The notes beneath the pieces were generated by a model. That model was not told the DNA's origin and did no database searches. It saw only the letters and a program-made list of their open reading frames with translations. From contig NC_081415.1 of assembly GCF_030272615.1 (NCBI RefSeq), forward strand, positions 267,207,425 to 267,271,424: DNA of 64,000 nucleotides. The letters are read 5' to 3'. Below, piece by piece: positions 1 to 13,470 of this stretch. Origin of the DNA: Cryptomeria japonica (lineage: Eukaryota; Streptophyta; Pinopsida; Cupressales; Cupressaceae). Within the stretch, counting starts at the first letter, position 1, and each line of letters opens with the position of its first letter. A program made the position numbers and the translations under genes.

Positions 1-640
1 TTCAAAAGTGATTGCACCCAAATCATAAATATATTCACATAAATCAAATCCATGCTTTGAAATTAAAAAATGCAATTGCAATGCAAGTCAAAATCACCAA
101 AATGAAATGTGTTGGTAAACTAGCTCTCTACATGCATGTAACGTAAGACATAAGTGATAGATTTCAAAAATAATTACAAGCATAAACCAATTAAACATAT
201 ACAAATTAGATATGTAAATGCAATTTAAACATGAATGCAATTCTGCTCCACTTTGTAAGTCACAAAAACCTCAGATTGGGGTGCTTAGCACACTACTCTA
301 GAGCTTACAACTTTAGTTTCGAGATCTATGTTTTTTTTGTGTGTCTTGTTTCTAGATTTGGCTCACCGTGTTTGCATTTTTAATGTAATTTACTATTATT
401 ATTGAAATTCATCATTTTTCTATCATTAACCCTAGATCACATATCAATATAAACTCCAACCCTAAAAAAGGAACATAATTGCAAGTGTTCAACTCTCCTA
501 TTAGGACTTTAATTGAACCTATTTATGTTCCCAATGATAATTTTGGGCAATTGAGATCTTAGTTTACATCCATAAGCTAGGATTGCTTTTCCCACCATTT
601 CATTTTGGTGAATTCGACATGCTACAAATTTTTTTGTAGG
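1..640 (+). repeat. Degraded LTR 3' end with primer-site-like junction
   Basis: No gene is visible here. Around position 612 the sequence reads ACCATTTCA then TTTTGGTGAATTCG. This closely resembles the end of the intact Gypsy LTR at 3715, which reads ACCATTACA then TTTTGGTGAACCC. I infer the 3' end of an old plus-strand LTR followed by a primer-binding-type site. The upstream AT-rich stretch fits an LTR tail but is too decayed to delimit. Confidence 0.3.
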
Positions 641-759
641 TCTATCTCTTGGAAATAAAATCAGACATGTGTGTTGGATGCTCTAGTCTAGGTTTTTTCA
701 CTTGTTAAAATTTTGCCAAAACCTATATTACTTTTCTTTGTGCATCTATAACATGTTCA

Positions 760-1790
760 TTGTTGGATATCAACCCGCACACATGAAAAAAGGGGGAAAA
801 GGATGTGTTGTATAAGAGCTTTCCTAATTCAAACCCCATGTTGGTGTTCCCACCTCCACAAAAATTATGAATGATAGAAAATGTGTGTATCCTCTAAAAG
901 ACAGAGGCTAAACAATAATGAAAATTCTTAAAATGACAAATATTACCTCTGCAAAGGAGAAAATTAGGTGACTTGGCAATTTGCAAGATAGAAGGAGAAA
1001 TCACCAAATCACCTATTTTCACTTGAATAGGGAGATGCCTTTACATTCAAAAGAGGGGGTAAATCCATTAGATTCGGTCACTAATCAGATTAGGACTGAA
1101 TACTAAGTAGATTGACTAAAATGGAATGTGTTTGACCATCTTTTGTAAGTTGACTAGTTGAATTAAGACTAAATGCAAGAAATGAAGACAAATATAAGAA
1201 AACAGTGAGTTGTAAATTCAAGATTTCATCATGCACCTCGATCTGAGAAGTATGAGATGATTTGGAGCCACTCTGCAAAAACTGCCAAAAATAGCAGGGA
1301 CCATGTACAACCCCTTTTGGTCCTCTGAATTTTCCAATCACCGAAAAGGGTTTTTCCATCTCTGTATCTGAAGCTTATCCCGAGGGTTACAGTTGCGCAC
1401 CTGTTTTTTTGCACAAAAAAGGAAAGGGAAATGTGTTGGGGATAGGGGTTTTCCTTTAGTTCAAACCCTAGTTTTGGAATTAACCAAGTGGTTGAAATAA
1501 TGTAATTGAAACGATTGAAAGTAGAAATCCTCCTCTTTGAGGGGATTTTGAATTGACTGAAAATGAAATGCTTATACCTCCTTGTGAAGTTTTGTTTGCC
1601 TCCACATATAATTAGGACTTCATGAATTAGGATGATGAGCTCCTCTTCAATGCTTGAAATCTTGACATGGAGGGGTTTTTCTTGCTCAAATTTGAGATAG
1701 GCCAGGGGATCCAAAATAGGTCACCATTAGGGGGGACCAGGGTGCCACGCCCTAGTCCTACCCTATTTCGGGACATGATAAAGGTGGCAT
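760..1790 (-). repeat. Degraded LTR fragments in reverse orientation
   Basis: The reverse complement of about 1380-1720 matches blocks of the Gypsy LTR at 2735-3715, in the same order: the AACAAAACTTCA block, the AACTAGGGTTTGA block, then the GGAAAATTCAGA block. A second, weaker copy of the GGGTTTGAATTAGG block lies near 800-850. Short open frames on both strands (for example 1229-1714) fall inside these repeats and show no protein-family features. I read this as one or two old minus-strand LTRs of a related family. Confidence 0.45.
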
Positions 1791-2734
1791 GTGAAGTTCA
1801 CCTTGAGCTAGATGTTGTTTTTGGCATGTATGAGCATAATCAAGTCTCTAATGAAGCCAAGGGGCGCAAACACTAAGGCAAAGACCAAATATGATCAAAA
1901 ATTACAAGGGGTGCAATTTTAGGACGCTACAACCTCAACTATGAAATCATATGCACAAAGTCTCACACAAGACTTGATATTGCTAGAACATGTTTTCATC
2001 ATGGAGAAGCACAATGTGGTTGATAATGATTGTTATAACAAAGATGTATGCTAGAATGTTTTGCTCCATGATTGTTAATGTATGCTCAATTGATTCAAAG
2101 ATGCTTGATTAAATGTGCTTGTAGGACATAATAGTTGGTAGGAGTTTAAAATGAGACAGGGAGTTGTATTTATATGTAATTTACACCTTTACAAATTTAA
2201 TTTATGAGTAGCCAACATCAGGGAGGTAAATTCCCACTATTTACAAAGCCGACTTCCCCATATTAAAATTTGGACCAAGATTGCATAGATAGGGGTATTT
2301 AGTGCCTTAGTCTAGGCAAAACAAGTCATAACAACAACCAAGAATAGGGGCATGCACCAATTTTATGGAAACAATCTCAAAATAGAGCACAATCAAACAT
2401 AATTTAGGCACAACCACCAAAGTGGGTCCTAAAAGGAAGCAAAATGTAGAAACACTTCCTAACATAATTTAGTGGGGGAGATAGTGCAATTTTTCTTACA
2501 AATATTTAACTGTTAAAAAATAAAAAACACATGTAGAAGGAAATATTAAACATGCATAAATATTAAGACAATGAAGACACAAAATACGTGGGCAAAACCC
2601 TTTCAAGACAAAACCCCCAAACTCCAAAAGCATAGTACTTTGTATTAACTAAAAGCTTCTTCAATAAGATTCTTCAACAATCAATCCAACAATATGTTGC
2701 ATTCCTTCTATTCCTTCCCTCTAATATTGAGTCC
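1791..2734. other. Gene-free flank of the Gypsy element
   Basis: AT-rich sequence without a convincing ORF. The part from about 2440 to 2734 (with TTTAGTGGGGGAGATAGTG and GTGGGCAAAACCC) resembles LTR or untranslated sequence of another retroelement that the Gypsy element at 2735 interrupted. I could not identify that element. Confidence 0.35.
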
Positions 2735-3715
2735 TGATTGACAGTATCAGGGTGTTGGGTGCCTTGGTCCTCTAAATTAGGGCCCATTTTTGGCCCTCAC
2801 AATGATCATCTCAAATGAGTGGGATATTTGATCCCGTGTCAACTTACTTTGAAAATTTAATTTGCTTTCGAAAAGTCAAGTATAAATGAGGTCTACTCCT
2901 CTCATTTGAAACCTAACTGGAATCAAGATCTCAATTACACTCTAGCAAATTCAAGTGAGCAAGCAATCAATCATTCATCAAGCATTGGAGTAGAAGTGAA
3001 GTCAAATTCAAGTATTGAAAATTACATCCATGATCAATATTTTATGAAGGCATTCTACACGAAAGCCTAAAACATTTGTGTGAAGGTCAAACAAAACTTC
3101 ATCAAGGTATGCATTGTTTTTTCAAGCATTTCATTTCAGATCCAGCCTTTCCTTCAAAAGGAAAGTATTTTATTATTGTTTCTCATTTTAATTTCATGGT
3201 TAATTTCAAAACTAGGGTTTGACCTAAGGCAAACCCCTATTCCCAATCTATTTCATATCTTTCTGTGTGCAAGAAATGGGTGTAGGAGCTAACTCAAGAA
3301 TTCTAGCAGAGTACATAGTGACGAACATGTTCAACTTTCAATGGCGGGAAATTCAGAAGATCGGGGCAAATCTGTACTACCTAGTGCTAAAAAATCAGGC
3401 CAAACTTCTGGGAACATGTTCTAAACATCTTGTTTTGCCCGGATCACAGTTTATGACTTTGTGGAATAATTGTAGTAGTCTATTTGTGGTGATTTACTTC
3501 AATTATTCATTATTTTGCAATTATCATTCAATTTCAACTTAGGAAAGAGGAAAACCCTAATCCAGGTGAATCTAATCAGGCTTTCAACCCTTCCTTATTT
3601 GGATTTAGGCTAGATCTATTAATTTCATCCCTATTTCCACCTTGTTATGGTTAATTTGGGATTGGTAGTGGTTTTATTACCTTAATTGATCCCAATTTTA
3701 AATTACACCATTACA
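2735..3715 (+). repeat. 5' LTR of the Gypsy element
   Basis: This copy starts TGATTGACAG and ends ACCATTACA. It is directly followed by TTTTGGTGAACCCAAC, which has the TGG start expected of a primer-binding site. It pairs with 8344-9347. ORFs inside it (3080-3292, 3267-3542) are LTR sequence, not genes. Confidence 0.7.
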
Positions 3716-3735
3716 TTTTGGTGAACCCAACATCT
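3716..3735 (+). other. Primer-binding-type site
   Basis: The sequence TTTTGGTGAACCCAACATC follows the LTR end immediately. The TGG trinucleotide would pair with the CCA end of a tRNA. I did not assign the tRNA. The same TTTTGGTGAA junction occurs at about 613, which supports a family-specific site. Confidence 0.45.
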
Positions 3736-4070
3736 AAATTCTAATTTATTGTCTCAGATATGATTTTGTATGCATTTTAAAATTCAAATTCGTAGTCATA
3801 GTTTTTATTTTCGATTGAATTCCATAAATTTAGAAGTTAAACTTACAAAAACCTTAATTTTTTATTCTAAAGTTAACTTGTGGGTTGCATAATTTTTCAA
3901 CTATATTTTCATATTTGATTATTATGACATGTTATGTTATGATTTAAAAGCATTTATTGTTCAAATTCATAATTCACATTGTTTAATTTATTGGTTAATC
4001 AACCATTTTTACAACAAATTGCATTGATTAATCATAGCTTATAATTTTTGCATTCAAATTTCCCTTCTTT

Positions 4071-6880
4071 GTGCATGAGTTTTGTTACCATTATCCTACA
4101 TATAATATTTTAGCGAGACAAAGTTGTACACTTAATGCTTCCCAAGGTTTAAACACTAAGGATATGGAGCCTCAGTTAGATAGCTTGTTCCATGAGAATG
4201 TTGGTGTTTCCTCTAATCCAACAAATGACATCATTTATCCCCATTCCCCTCATACTTCTCATGATGTGGATGAATCACTAACTAGGGTTAATATTGACCA
4301 ATTGGATAAGATTAACTATGAATTTGAAAATCTTCAACAATGGATGAGTCAACAATACCTAGAAAGTGAGGCAATCCATGTGATTGAAGGATTAAAAAGA
4401 ATGGTGCAAAGTGATAAAATAGGTGTTGATTTGTTGAGTGGCCTTGCTCATATTGTTGACACTAATATCATGCCAACCAAAAGTTGTGTCGAAGTCCTTG
4501 GTTATTCTCAACCCACTAGTCAAGTTAATCATTTCATTCCTATGCCTACATCCTTGCCTAGTGAGCCTATATTCAAAACTTCTATCATGACTACTTCAAC
4601 ACAAAATGTTAATCCTACACATGTTAGTCATGGGGGAAATATTATTAATCAATATTCTTACATACCTCCTTCTACGAGTCTTCCATTTGTTTCACAACTA
4701 TCTCCCATACCAACATACCACAATATTCCACATCCTATTCTCAACCTCCACCTACATACAACAATGTTACTCCTCCATCACAATCCAATATTTCTAATTC
4801 CAATCCATCCACCAAGTCAACCATCAATAAGCTAGCCCAAATTGTTAGATCCCTACAACATTAATTGGCTTCCAATACTCAAGTAGTTCAATGTTCCCAC
4901 ATTTTATGTAGCGAGCCCAATATGTGATGAAACTATTCATGCAATTCCCCCTAAGCATATGGAAGTCCCTTAATTGGAGTTGTATAATGAAAAAGGTGAC
5001 CCCTTGACTCATGTGAAGACATTTCAAACTTTGTGTAGTGATTTTGCTTATTACCAAAAACTTATGGCTAAATTGTTTACTAGAACCTTTAGAGAAAATC
5101 TTTGCAATGGTATTGGTCTTTGTCCCCTTATTCTATTACTTCTTTTTAACAATTGGCTAATGCTTTCATTCAACAATTTTAAAATAATATTTGTCCTAAA
5201 ATTACTTTGACTAATTTGATTCATTGTAAGCAAGGAGTTAAAGAAAATGACTGATTTTATTGGTAGATATAAATATTTGCATTCACAAATTGCTTATCGT
5301 GTGTTTGATCATGATGTTCAAGGAATCTTTATTGCTAATTTACTAAAGGATATTAGAGATAATCTTTGGTTTTTTTAGTTTACTTCTTTTACACAATTGT
5401 GTGCACTACTTCATAATTATTAGCTTCAAGTGAGTCAATTTGAATTATCCTCTTCAATGACTCCAGTTGATAAGAATGAGGGTGCCCAACAATCATTTGT
5501 GAAATTTAAACCCAACAAAGACATAAATATAAATGACAACATTAAAACTCAAGTAATAACCACAACCTCAAGTGTGGTCCCTTTATCCAAATACTTTAGA
5601 AAATAATTAACTCCTTTTTTCTGAGCCTTTGCATAATATAATGTTGAAGTTGATAAATGATAATGTGTTGCAACTTACTCCCATAAAGCCAATTTACACT
5701 TCTAAACCATTTCCATCTTACCATGATCCCAAAGCCTTTTGTCAATATCATCCTCAACCTAGTCATAATTCTAAGAAATATTATACATTGAGGAATAAGA
5801 TTCAATACTTCATTAATAATAATACTATGTCTATAGCTAGTGTGAATGACAAAGGAAACAAGTTCGTAGCTCGTCCTAATCAAAATCTCTAGAGCTTCAC
5901 CAATCCTTTACCTTCTCAGTCTACCAATGTTATTGAGTTTGAGTTTCTTACCTTTTCTCCTAATGACTTTGGTGTAGAATCTAATAATGTTGTGAATCTT
6001 GTTGATAAACCTACACCTCCTAAGGACCTATGCATTACTTTTGATCCTAGTGAGACTATTGTTGCACATGATGGTCCATTATATATCATTGCGAAGATCA
6101 AAGATAAACTCTCACGAGGGATGCTTATTGATCTAGTGCATATGGTGAATGTGATTACTAAAGAATATCTTTATATCTTACAATTGCATCAAGTCACATA
6201 TGATAAATCTGATTTTATGGTTAAGGTGTATGATGGTTTCTCTTGCCCTACTATTGGTTCTATTACTCACCCTATTGAGATTGGTACTAAGCACTTAGAT
6301 GTCAATTTTGTTATTATTCTTACATCAGATCAACCAATTTCATGTGAAGTTGGGACATCCTTCGCTCTCTTCCATGAAAGCTATCCCTTCTACAATTCAT
6401 AAATGTTTGAAACTCCCTTATAATAGTACTATCATAACAATTAATCATAACCTTTATCAACCCATAGCGAAGCATGGAAATTTCACCCTTAATTACTTTT
6501 GGCCTAAACAACCTAAACCTCTTAAGCCTCGAAGTGATATCCTTTTCTTATCTTACCAAAAGAGGAAAATGAGATGATCATGTCCTTGAGTAAACTTAAA
6601 GAACCTATACCTATATATATTCCTCCTCCTTATGATGGACCTGGTATTATTCCTACTCATGTTCCTCCTATATATGCCTCAGTCCCACCTCCTACATCTT
6701 ACAAAGGAAAGCACTTGACATCTTCTATATTTCAACCTATTGGAGTTTCTTCTGTTCCGCCCCCTTTAAGGGAAGAAAAGAAGCCCATGTTTATTGATCC
6801 TCAACCTTCACAACCCTCAACTAAAACTATAAGGAATCGTTATGCAAGACAACGGCGGTGAATATGTTGTGCCAAGGCTC
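4071..6880 (+). pseudogene. Decayed gag-protease polyprotein of the Gypsy element
   Basis: The coding sense is scattered over frames broken by stops and indels. The order is: a gag N-terminus (4071-4835, including MEPQLDSLFHENVGVSSNP); a retrotransposon-gag core (4974-5400, with DPLTHVKTFQTLCSDFAYYQ, the typical gag helix pattern); a knuckle-like HNSKKYYTLRNKI segment (5629-5892); and a retropepsin-like domain (5992-6402, around RGMLIDLVHMVNVI, where a catalytic Asp-Thr/Ser-Gly would be expected and is not intact). A frameshift near 6340 continues into GHPSLSSMKAIPSTIHKCLK. A proline-rich tail follows (6574-6861, PIPIYIPPPYDGPG). The product would be a capsid-like polyprotein. It is certainly non-functional. 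Confidence 0.75.
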
Positions 6881-8343
6881 ATGAGCTTGCTTCCCAAACC
6901 ATTTCCTCCCCAAAGAGACCAAATGTTGACTTGATCTCATTCGTCCAGCCTTCGCCGAACCCTAGGTAGGAAGTACAACTCAAATCACCAAAATTCAAGT
7001 TCTTTTCGTGTTAGAGATCCTATTATTATTTTAATCTAGATGATTATATGAATGACGGTGTTGTTCATGCTAACAATGTTGATTGTAATGATTTTGATGA
7101 TATGTATGAGCTTGTTGACATTAATCATGATTTATCTTCAAATTTTTCAAAAGCATTAACCCTAGCTCCTAGTGACAAAGTGACTCATTATTAGAGCATG
7201 GCCCTTGTTTAGAACTTTTAGTAGCTCCACTTGTTGTGCTTGAAGTGGCTCCTCTTGCATCTTGTCCACCATCCCTAAATGAACTAGCAATATTGGGAGG
7301 TGGATGATTTTCTTAACTAGCTTCATTCATGTCATAGATTCTCTTTTGTGTGTTTGCGTGTTCATAATGTGTTTCCCCTATGATGTGTTGCTTGATATGT
7401 TTTTGTGTTATGTTTGGATGAGCCTTGTTACTCCATTGGTGCAAGGTAAAAAAGAGGTCAAATCCATTGTGACATTCTTCTATTTGTATCTCATTTCTTT
7501 TATATGGTGTGCCTTGTGTTGTCTACTTGGGGACGATGCAAAGCGTTGAGACCTCTTTTTGGTCTCTTCCATGTTGACTCAAAAAGACATATGCTCTTCT
7601 TCCATTGTGTTCGTATTTCCACTACCTTTGGGGGATGACATCAATTCAATACAAATATTCTTGATATACATTATTTATCATAGAGCATACTGACCCCATA
7701 GTTAGTGGAGATCCCTTATGTGCTTTTTCCTATGTGTTTTGTGACCATTATCGTTTGATTTGTCCTTTCTTTGGGGCATCTCATTGTGGTCATGTGCTTG
7801 TCTTTTGGATGCATGCTACCTTAAAGCAATTGCTCCCGATAAGGCATATGCAATCAATTTAACATGGGGGCAAACACTTTGCTCAATGTTACACTTTATG
7901 CACACACCATGACATGTTTTCGATACTCAAGTTACTTTGCAAACTGGGCCTTTTGCTTTGTAATTTGATATTTTTCTTTTTCATGACTCATAGTAAGTAA
8001 CTCTTACTAGGCTAGTGTAGTCATGTTCTCTCTTTCTCTTTCATATGTTGTCCCTTTATATCGATATTAGAGTAGTAAGATCCTAAAGTCCCTAGAGGCT
8101 TAGCACATCTTCTCTCTTTGATATCTTAGTGAAGAAATTTCAATGCAACTTAGTACTTTACCATGAGTATGTTGAGTCTCATACTCCCACTAAAGTGAGG
8201 GTTAAATGTAGCATTGTAAATTGTACTCGCTTACAATTTCATCCTCACCTAGAGTTCACCTTGGCACTTCAACTTCCAAGGCCTAATAGCAATGTTGATT
8301 ATGCTCACACCACCTTCTCTGCCTTCCCTCCAAGACTGATTCC
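6881..8343 (+). other. Internal non-coding region of the Gypsy element
   Basis: About 1.4 kb between the proline-rich gag tail and the 3' LTR. Only short ORFs with no family resemblance occur (for example 7304-7549). No reverse transcriptase motif was found in any frame and no clear polypurine tract precedes 8344, consistent with internal deletion or a gag-only element. Confidence 0.5.
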
Positions 8344-9347
8344 TAATTGACAAGACCAGGGCATTGGGTGCGCTGGTCCTCTCAATTAGGGCCCATTTTT
8401 GGCCCTCACAACAGTCATCTCAAATGAGTGAGAAATTTGATCCTGTGTCGACCTACTTCAAAAATTTAACTTGTTTTCGAGAAATCAAGTATACAGGAGG
8501 TATACCCCTCTCAATTGAAACCTAACGGAAATCAAGATCTTAACTACACTCTAGCAAATTCAAATAAGCAAGCAATAAATCATTCATCAAGCATTAGAGT
8601 GGAAGTGAAGTCAAGTTCAAGTATTGAAGATGGCATCCATGATCAATGTTTTATGAAGGCATTCTACATGAAACCCTAAAACCTTTGTGTGAAGGGCAAA
8701 AAAAACTTCATCAAGGTATATATTGTTGCTTCAAGAATTTCATTTCAAATCCAATCTTTTCCTCAAAAGGAAAGTATTTTATTACAGTTTTTCATTACAT
8801 TTATCATTTCATTTTCATAGTTAATTCTAAAACCGTGGTTTGAGCTAAGGCAAACCCCTATTCTCAACCTATTTTCTATCGTTTTGTGTGCAAGGAACAA
8901 GTGCGGAAGCTATACTTTAGAATTTCAACAGAGTCAACAGTGACAAACAGGTTCAACTTTTGACGACAAAAAATTCAAAGGACTAGGGTGGAATTGTACT
9001 ACCTAGTCCCGAAAAAATAGGTTGGACTTTTGGGAATAATTTCTAAACATCTTATTTTTCCCATATCTCAATTTGTGGCTCTGTGTAATATATGTAGTAG
9101 TCTTTTGCGATGATTTACTTCAATTGTTCATTGTTTTTCCCTGATTTACAATTATCAATCAATCTCAACTTAGGAAAGAGGAAAAACCTAATCCAAGTGA
9201 ATATAACTAGACTTTCAACCCTTTCCTTATTTGGATTGAGATTAGATCTATTAGGTTCACCCCTCTTTCCACCTTGTTATAGTTAATTTGGGATTGCTAG
9301 TGGTTTTATCATCTTAATTGACTCCAATTCCAAATTACACCATTACA
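8344..9347 (+). repeat. 3' LTR of the Gypsy element
   Basis: Starts TAATTGACAA, matching TGATTGACAG of the 5' copy with the canonical TG mutated. It ends CATTACA. It is diverged from the 5' LTR by many substitutions and small indels but is collinear over its whole length. Confidence 0.7.
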
Positions 9348-9594
9348 CCTACATTAAACTTAACATACATAATTCTCTCCAAGACAACCTTATATAGAGA
9401 AATACAAGTATAGAGCTAGCTTCTAGAGGAAGCTAGAAGAGATTGGCACCCATAAACACTTGCCACATTTTCCAACCAGATGTAAGCATGTAGATTACAC
9501 ATGTACATCATCCTTTGACTCATCATTCAAACCTTCAAAGTTGGGCACCCAAAAATTTATTATATTTAGGTAGGACAGATTCTCCTACACATCT

Positions 9595-10088
9595 TACAGC
9601 TATCATAAAATCTGTCATAACTTACATCACTTATAGATGGAAAAGAATTTGTCATGATTGACTATTCATAGTTAATTCTCTTATAGCCTAGCATAGCCCA
9701 ACTTGGGTCTCCACCTTCTCCATTCAAATATGTCTCTCGATAATTGTTCATTCTATCATACAATTTGTCATAGGTTGTCATATGTGTGTGTGTCATAATA
9801 TATGTCATAGATTTTGTCATAAATTTGTCATTACATGACACATGGCACCTACATATCAATAATCCAAGATCCTTTAAGTGGGATTCCTAATTCCTCATGT
9901 GAGGAAAAAAATTCCTTGTCACCTTCCCAATACAATGACAAATCAACATGCCAACTCCCTCAAGATGAAAAAATAGCATGTGCAAACAAATTGTATAGTA
10001 GGCTACTAAAATTAAATCAAATATTAAATAGATAAATCCAATTACCAATGTTAGGACTTGCAAAGGTTGAGACACTTTAATCCCAACA
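9595..10088 (-). repeat. Copia LTR, downstream copy
   Basis: On the minus strand it starts TGTTGGGATTAAAGTG at 10088. The block GGCACCTACATATCAATAAT is shared with the other copy at about 13680. The far (low-coordinate) end is approximate because the other copy is truncated there. Confidence 0.65.
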
Positions 10089-10100
10089 TTCTCCCACTTA
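10089..10100 (-). other. Polypurine tract of the Copia element
   Basis: On the minus strand TAAGTGGGAGAA immediately precedes the LTR start TGTTGGG, as expected for second-strand priming. Confidence 0.6.
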
Positions 10101-10500
10101 TCAAAAACCTTTCAAGAACCTATCAACCGATTGCAAGTGGCCAAGTGACCCATGGAACTGGAAAACCATTTGAACTTCTTTGTACTCATGTTTTGTCAAT
10201 GCATCTACAAAATTCATCAAAGTGTCAATCTTCTCCAATTTTACCTTCCCATCCTCCATCATATCTAGAACAAAATGGAACTAAACATCAATGTTCTCTA
10301 TTTTGGCATGGAAAGTCATATTCTTTGCTGAGAAAATAACACTTAACTATCACAATAGATAGTAATCATCCCTGCATTAAACCCAATATAAGAACACAAC
10401 CATCTAAGCCAAATGGCTTCCTTACAAGCATAAGCAGGTGTCATATCATATGCTTTTGTCATGCAAAAAGAGTCACTTACTCATCCAACTAAAAACACCA

Positions 10501-13400
10501 CTAAACATAGTAAAAAACATAACCACTGGTGGATCTTCTATTGTTAATGTCATCTTCCCAATCTGAATCCACATATCCATGAATACTCACAGAATGTCGA
10601 GGTCCAATAGGAAAACCATGAAAACACAAGGAATACTTAGAAGTACCTCTCAAGTATCTAAACGCTCTCTTAACTACATCCCAATGCACTCATTCAAGAT
10701 TAGCCATATATCGATTCAAGACTCCCACTACTTGGGCAATGTGTGGGCTAGTACAAACCATGGCATACATAAGACTACCCAAAACACTCACATATGGTCT
10801 ACTAGCATTGTCTTCCATCTCAAAAGGAAGATTTGGACAATCCTCCATAGATAACTTTATTCTTGTGCAATAGGAACTATCATGGATCTAAAAGCTATCA
10901 TTTTGAATCTCTCCAACATGTAATTCACATACTTTCTCTGGCTTAGCCAAAGATGTTTGTTCATTTTGTCCATTCTAGTCTCCATTCCTAGAATGTACCT
11001 AGATGCACCTAAATAATTCATTTCAAATTGTGCTAACAACTACGACTTCGAGTCAAAAATCAAATATTCATTCCTAAATAGTAATACACCATCAACATAT
11101 AATGCAATAATGAGAATTTGACCATTGTCAGTTTTGAAGTAAACACAATGATTGGATTTAGACCTCTGAATTGCTAAACTCAACACACAGGTATGAATTT
11201 TGGTACCACATCCTAACAGACTATTTTCAAACATACAGAGACTTCTTCAACTTGCACACTAGATTTTATTTAACTTTTACCATGAAATACCTTGGTTGTG
11301 ACATATAAATTTCTTCCTCCAAATCACCATGAAGGAATGTTGTCTTCACAACCATTTGCTTGATTTCATAGTCATGAGTTGTAGCAAGTGATAACAAGAA
11401 CCAAATAGATGTCAACTTTGCAACAAGAGATAACATCTCACCATAATCTATTGCCTCAATTTGGTAATACCCCTTCACAACCAATTGTGTTTTATGCTTC
11501 TCAACATTACCATCATGACTATATTTTTCTTGAACACCCATTTACATCCTACGAGCTTACATCCTTTAACAAAAGGTACCAAATCCCATGCATTATTCTT
11601 CTTCAAAGAAGTCATATTTTTGTCCATGGCTTTCATCCAAAATTTGCGTCACTCATACCCATAGATTCTCTAATAGTCCTAGGCTCATTAGTGTTAGCAA
11701 TCAAAGCAAAAATACGACTATAATCTAATATTGAATAACCAAACCTATCTAGTTGTTGTCTCATTCTTGTAGACCTCCTCAAAGGATGAGGTTGAAGTTC
11801 TTCTTTTGAACTTGCAAAGTTGCTTGAGCTCTTCTCATCATCAGAAGCTCATAGTTCCTCTTTCACAAGGGTAGAAAGAACCTAAACTACCTCCTTGTTT
11901 TGTTTCTCTTCTTTTTCTGGCTGCAACTCAATAGTGGAAGGTTTCATCTCTTTGAAGATAACACTTCTCTTATAGAGAACCTTCTTTGTCACTAGTTCCC
12001 AATGATTGTACCCTTTACACCGACACCATAGTCAATAAAGATACACTTAACTACCTTGTTTTCCAATTTAGATCTTTTATCATTCAACACATAAGCATAT
12101 GCCTCAATCAAATACTTTGAGACGTCTCATTGAAGCCTTCTTTCCTAACCACACCTCCATGGGTGTCTTGTCAACAAGTGTTGATGTAGGAGATCTATTT
12201 ACCAAATAGCAAGCAATGGCTATAGCTTTGGCAAAAAACTTTTGTTTGAGGATAGCACCACTAAGCATACTCCTAGCCCTCTCCATCAACATCATGTTCA
12301 TCCTCTCCAGAACTTCATTCCATTGAGGGATGTATGGAGTTTCCTTATGCCTCTCAATCTCATGGTCCTTGCAGAACCTATCAAATTATGTCAAACAAAA
12401 CTCACCACCATTATTAGTCCTCAAACACTTAATCTTTATACTTGTCTAATTCACAACAAGAGCCTTAAACTCAAACTGACTAAAGACTTCAAATTTGCTT
12501 CTAAGATAATATATAAATGTCTTCCATTGTAGTCATCATTGAATAACACAAAATACACAAATCTAGAAATCAAAGGAACATTTATTGGACCAAATACATC
12601 AAAATGTATCAAATCCAATAACCCATAAGATTTGTGAGAAATATAGTAAGAATGAACACAATTTTGCTTCCCATATATATAATGTTTGCAAAAAATAGCT
12701 CAAGATTACAAAATCATCAAGCCCCTTAATGAGGCTTTTATTTTTCAGGGTTTTGAGATCGTTATGAGTTATGTGATCAACTCTTTGGTGCCATTAACAT
12801 TGTCTTCTCCACTGGAAGTTTCATCTCCAAAGTATTGGCACCCTTAGGTACCTAGAAAGCACGACCATTAGATGTAGAAGCAGTGCACTTCTTTACAACT
12901 CGATCTCACAGTGAGGATGAGGAATCCCAAGCTCTCTTTTTTAACTCTACAGAATTATTGCCCTGAATAGTGTATGCATCCAACTTATAGAGTCTCAATC
13001 TGAACACCATTAGTAAGCACCACAACTCCTCTAGTCATCCTGCATCCAACTTGCAAGAAAACAATCTACACAGTCGCATTATTCAATTTACTTACAAAGA
13101 GTAGGTTCCATCCCAAACCTAGGATATGCAAAACACCATTGATCTCCTTCACTTTACCATGAGGGAATCTAAATTTGACTCTTCCACATCCAATGATCTC
13201 TAGATGAGAATCGTCACCAAGATACACCTTCCCACAATCATATTCTTCATACTTTGTGAAACAATCCCGATGTGAGGTCATGTGGAATGATGCACCTGAA
13301 TCTATCAGCCACACATCTTCTAATGCATTGATTGCCAAGACTGTGACAAAGGCTTCACCGACATCTTAAGAGGGTTGTTTTTCTTCTTTTTCTCCTCCTT
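10501..13400 (-). pseudogene. Copia pol polyprotein remnant
   Basis: Minus-strand pieces in order. A zinc-knuckle-like remnant lies near 13460. The protease segment 13338-13066 has the active-site motif LIDSGASFHMT. Integrase is heavily frameshifted (12700-12300), ending in ARSMLSGAILKQKFFAKAI and CYLVNRSPTSTLVDKTPMEVW at 12301-12104. Reverse transcriptase is at 11541-11266, with the TTFLHGDLEEEIYMSQP motif, and 11234-11040, where the catalytic YVDD reads YVDG. The connection region 11039-10857 has YLGASRYILGMETRMD. The RNase H side ends with VDSDWEDDINNRRSTSGY at 10689-10501. Multiple stops and frameshifts plus the lost catalytic Asp make it non-functional. Confidence 0.85.
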
Positions 13401-13470
13401 ACATTCTTTCTCTTATCATGATTCCAACATATTGCCTTGGACTTTCCAAGAGACTTAGATCTCCCGCAAT

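Larger units (their letters stand above)
2735..9347 (+). mobile_element. Gypsy-type LTR retrotransposon with gag-protease only
   Basis: Two direct repeats of about 1 kb (2735-3715 and 8344-9347) flank a 4.6-kb internal region. The repeats align throughout, for example at TTAGGGCCCATTTTTGGCCC and at the terminal CACCATTACA. Coding remains between them are gag and an aspartic-protease-like segment on the plus strand. I found no reverse transcriptase, RNase H or integrase motif before the 3' LTR, so the element is non-autonomous or internally deleted. LTR divergence shows an old insertion. Clear target-site duplications were not found: the five bases before 2735 are AGTCC and those after 9347 are CCTAC, so the left boundary may be off by some bases. 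Confidence 0.75.

Noticed and set aside
1229-1714. A 161-codon minus-strand ORF.
   Set aside because: It lies in a reversed LTR fragment that matches non-coding LTR sequence at 2735-3715.
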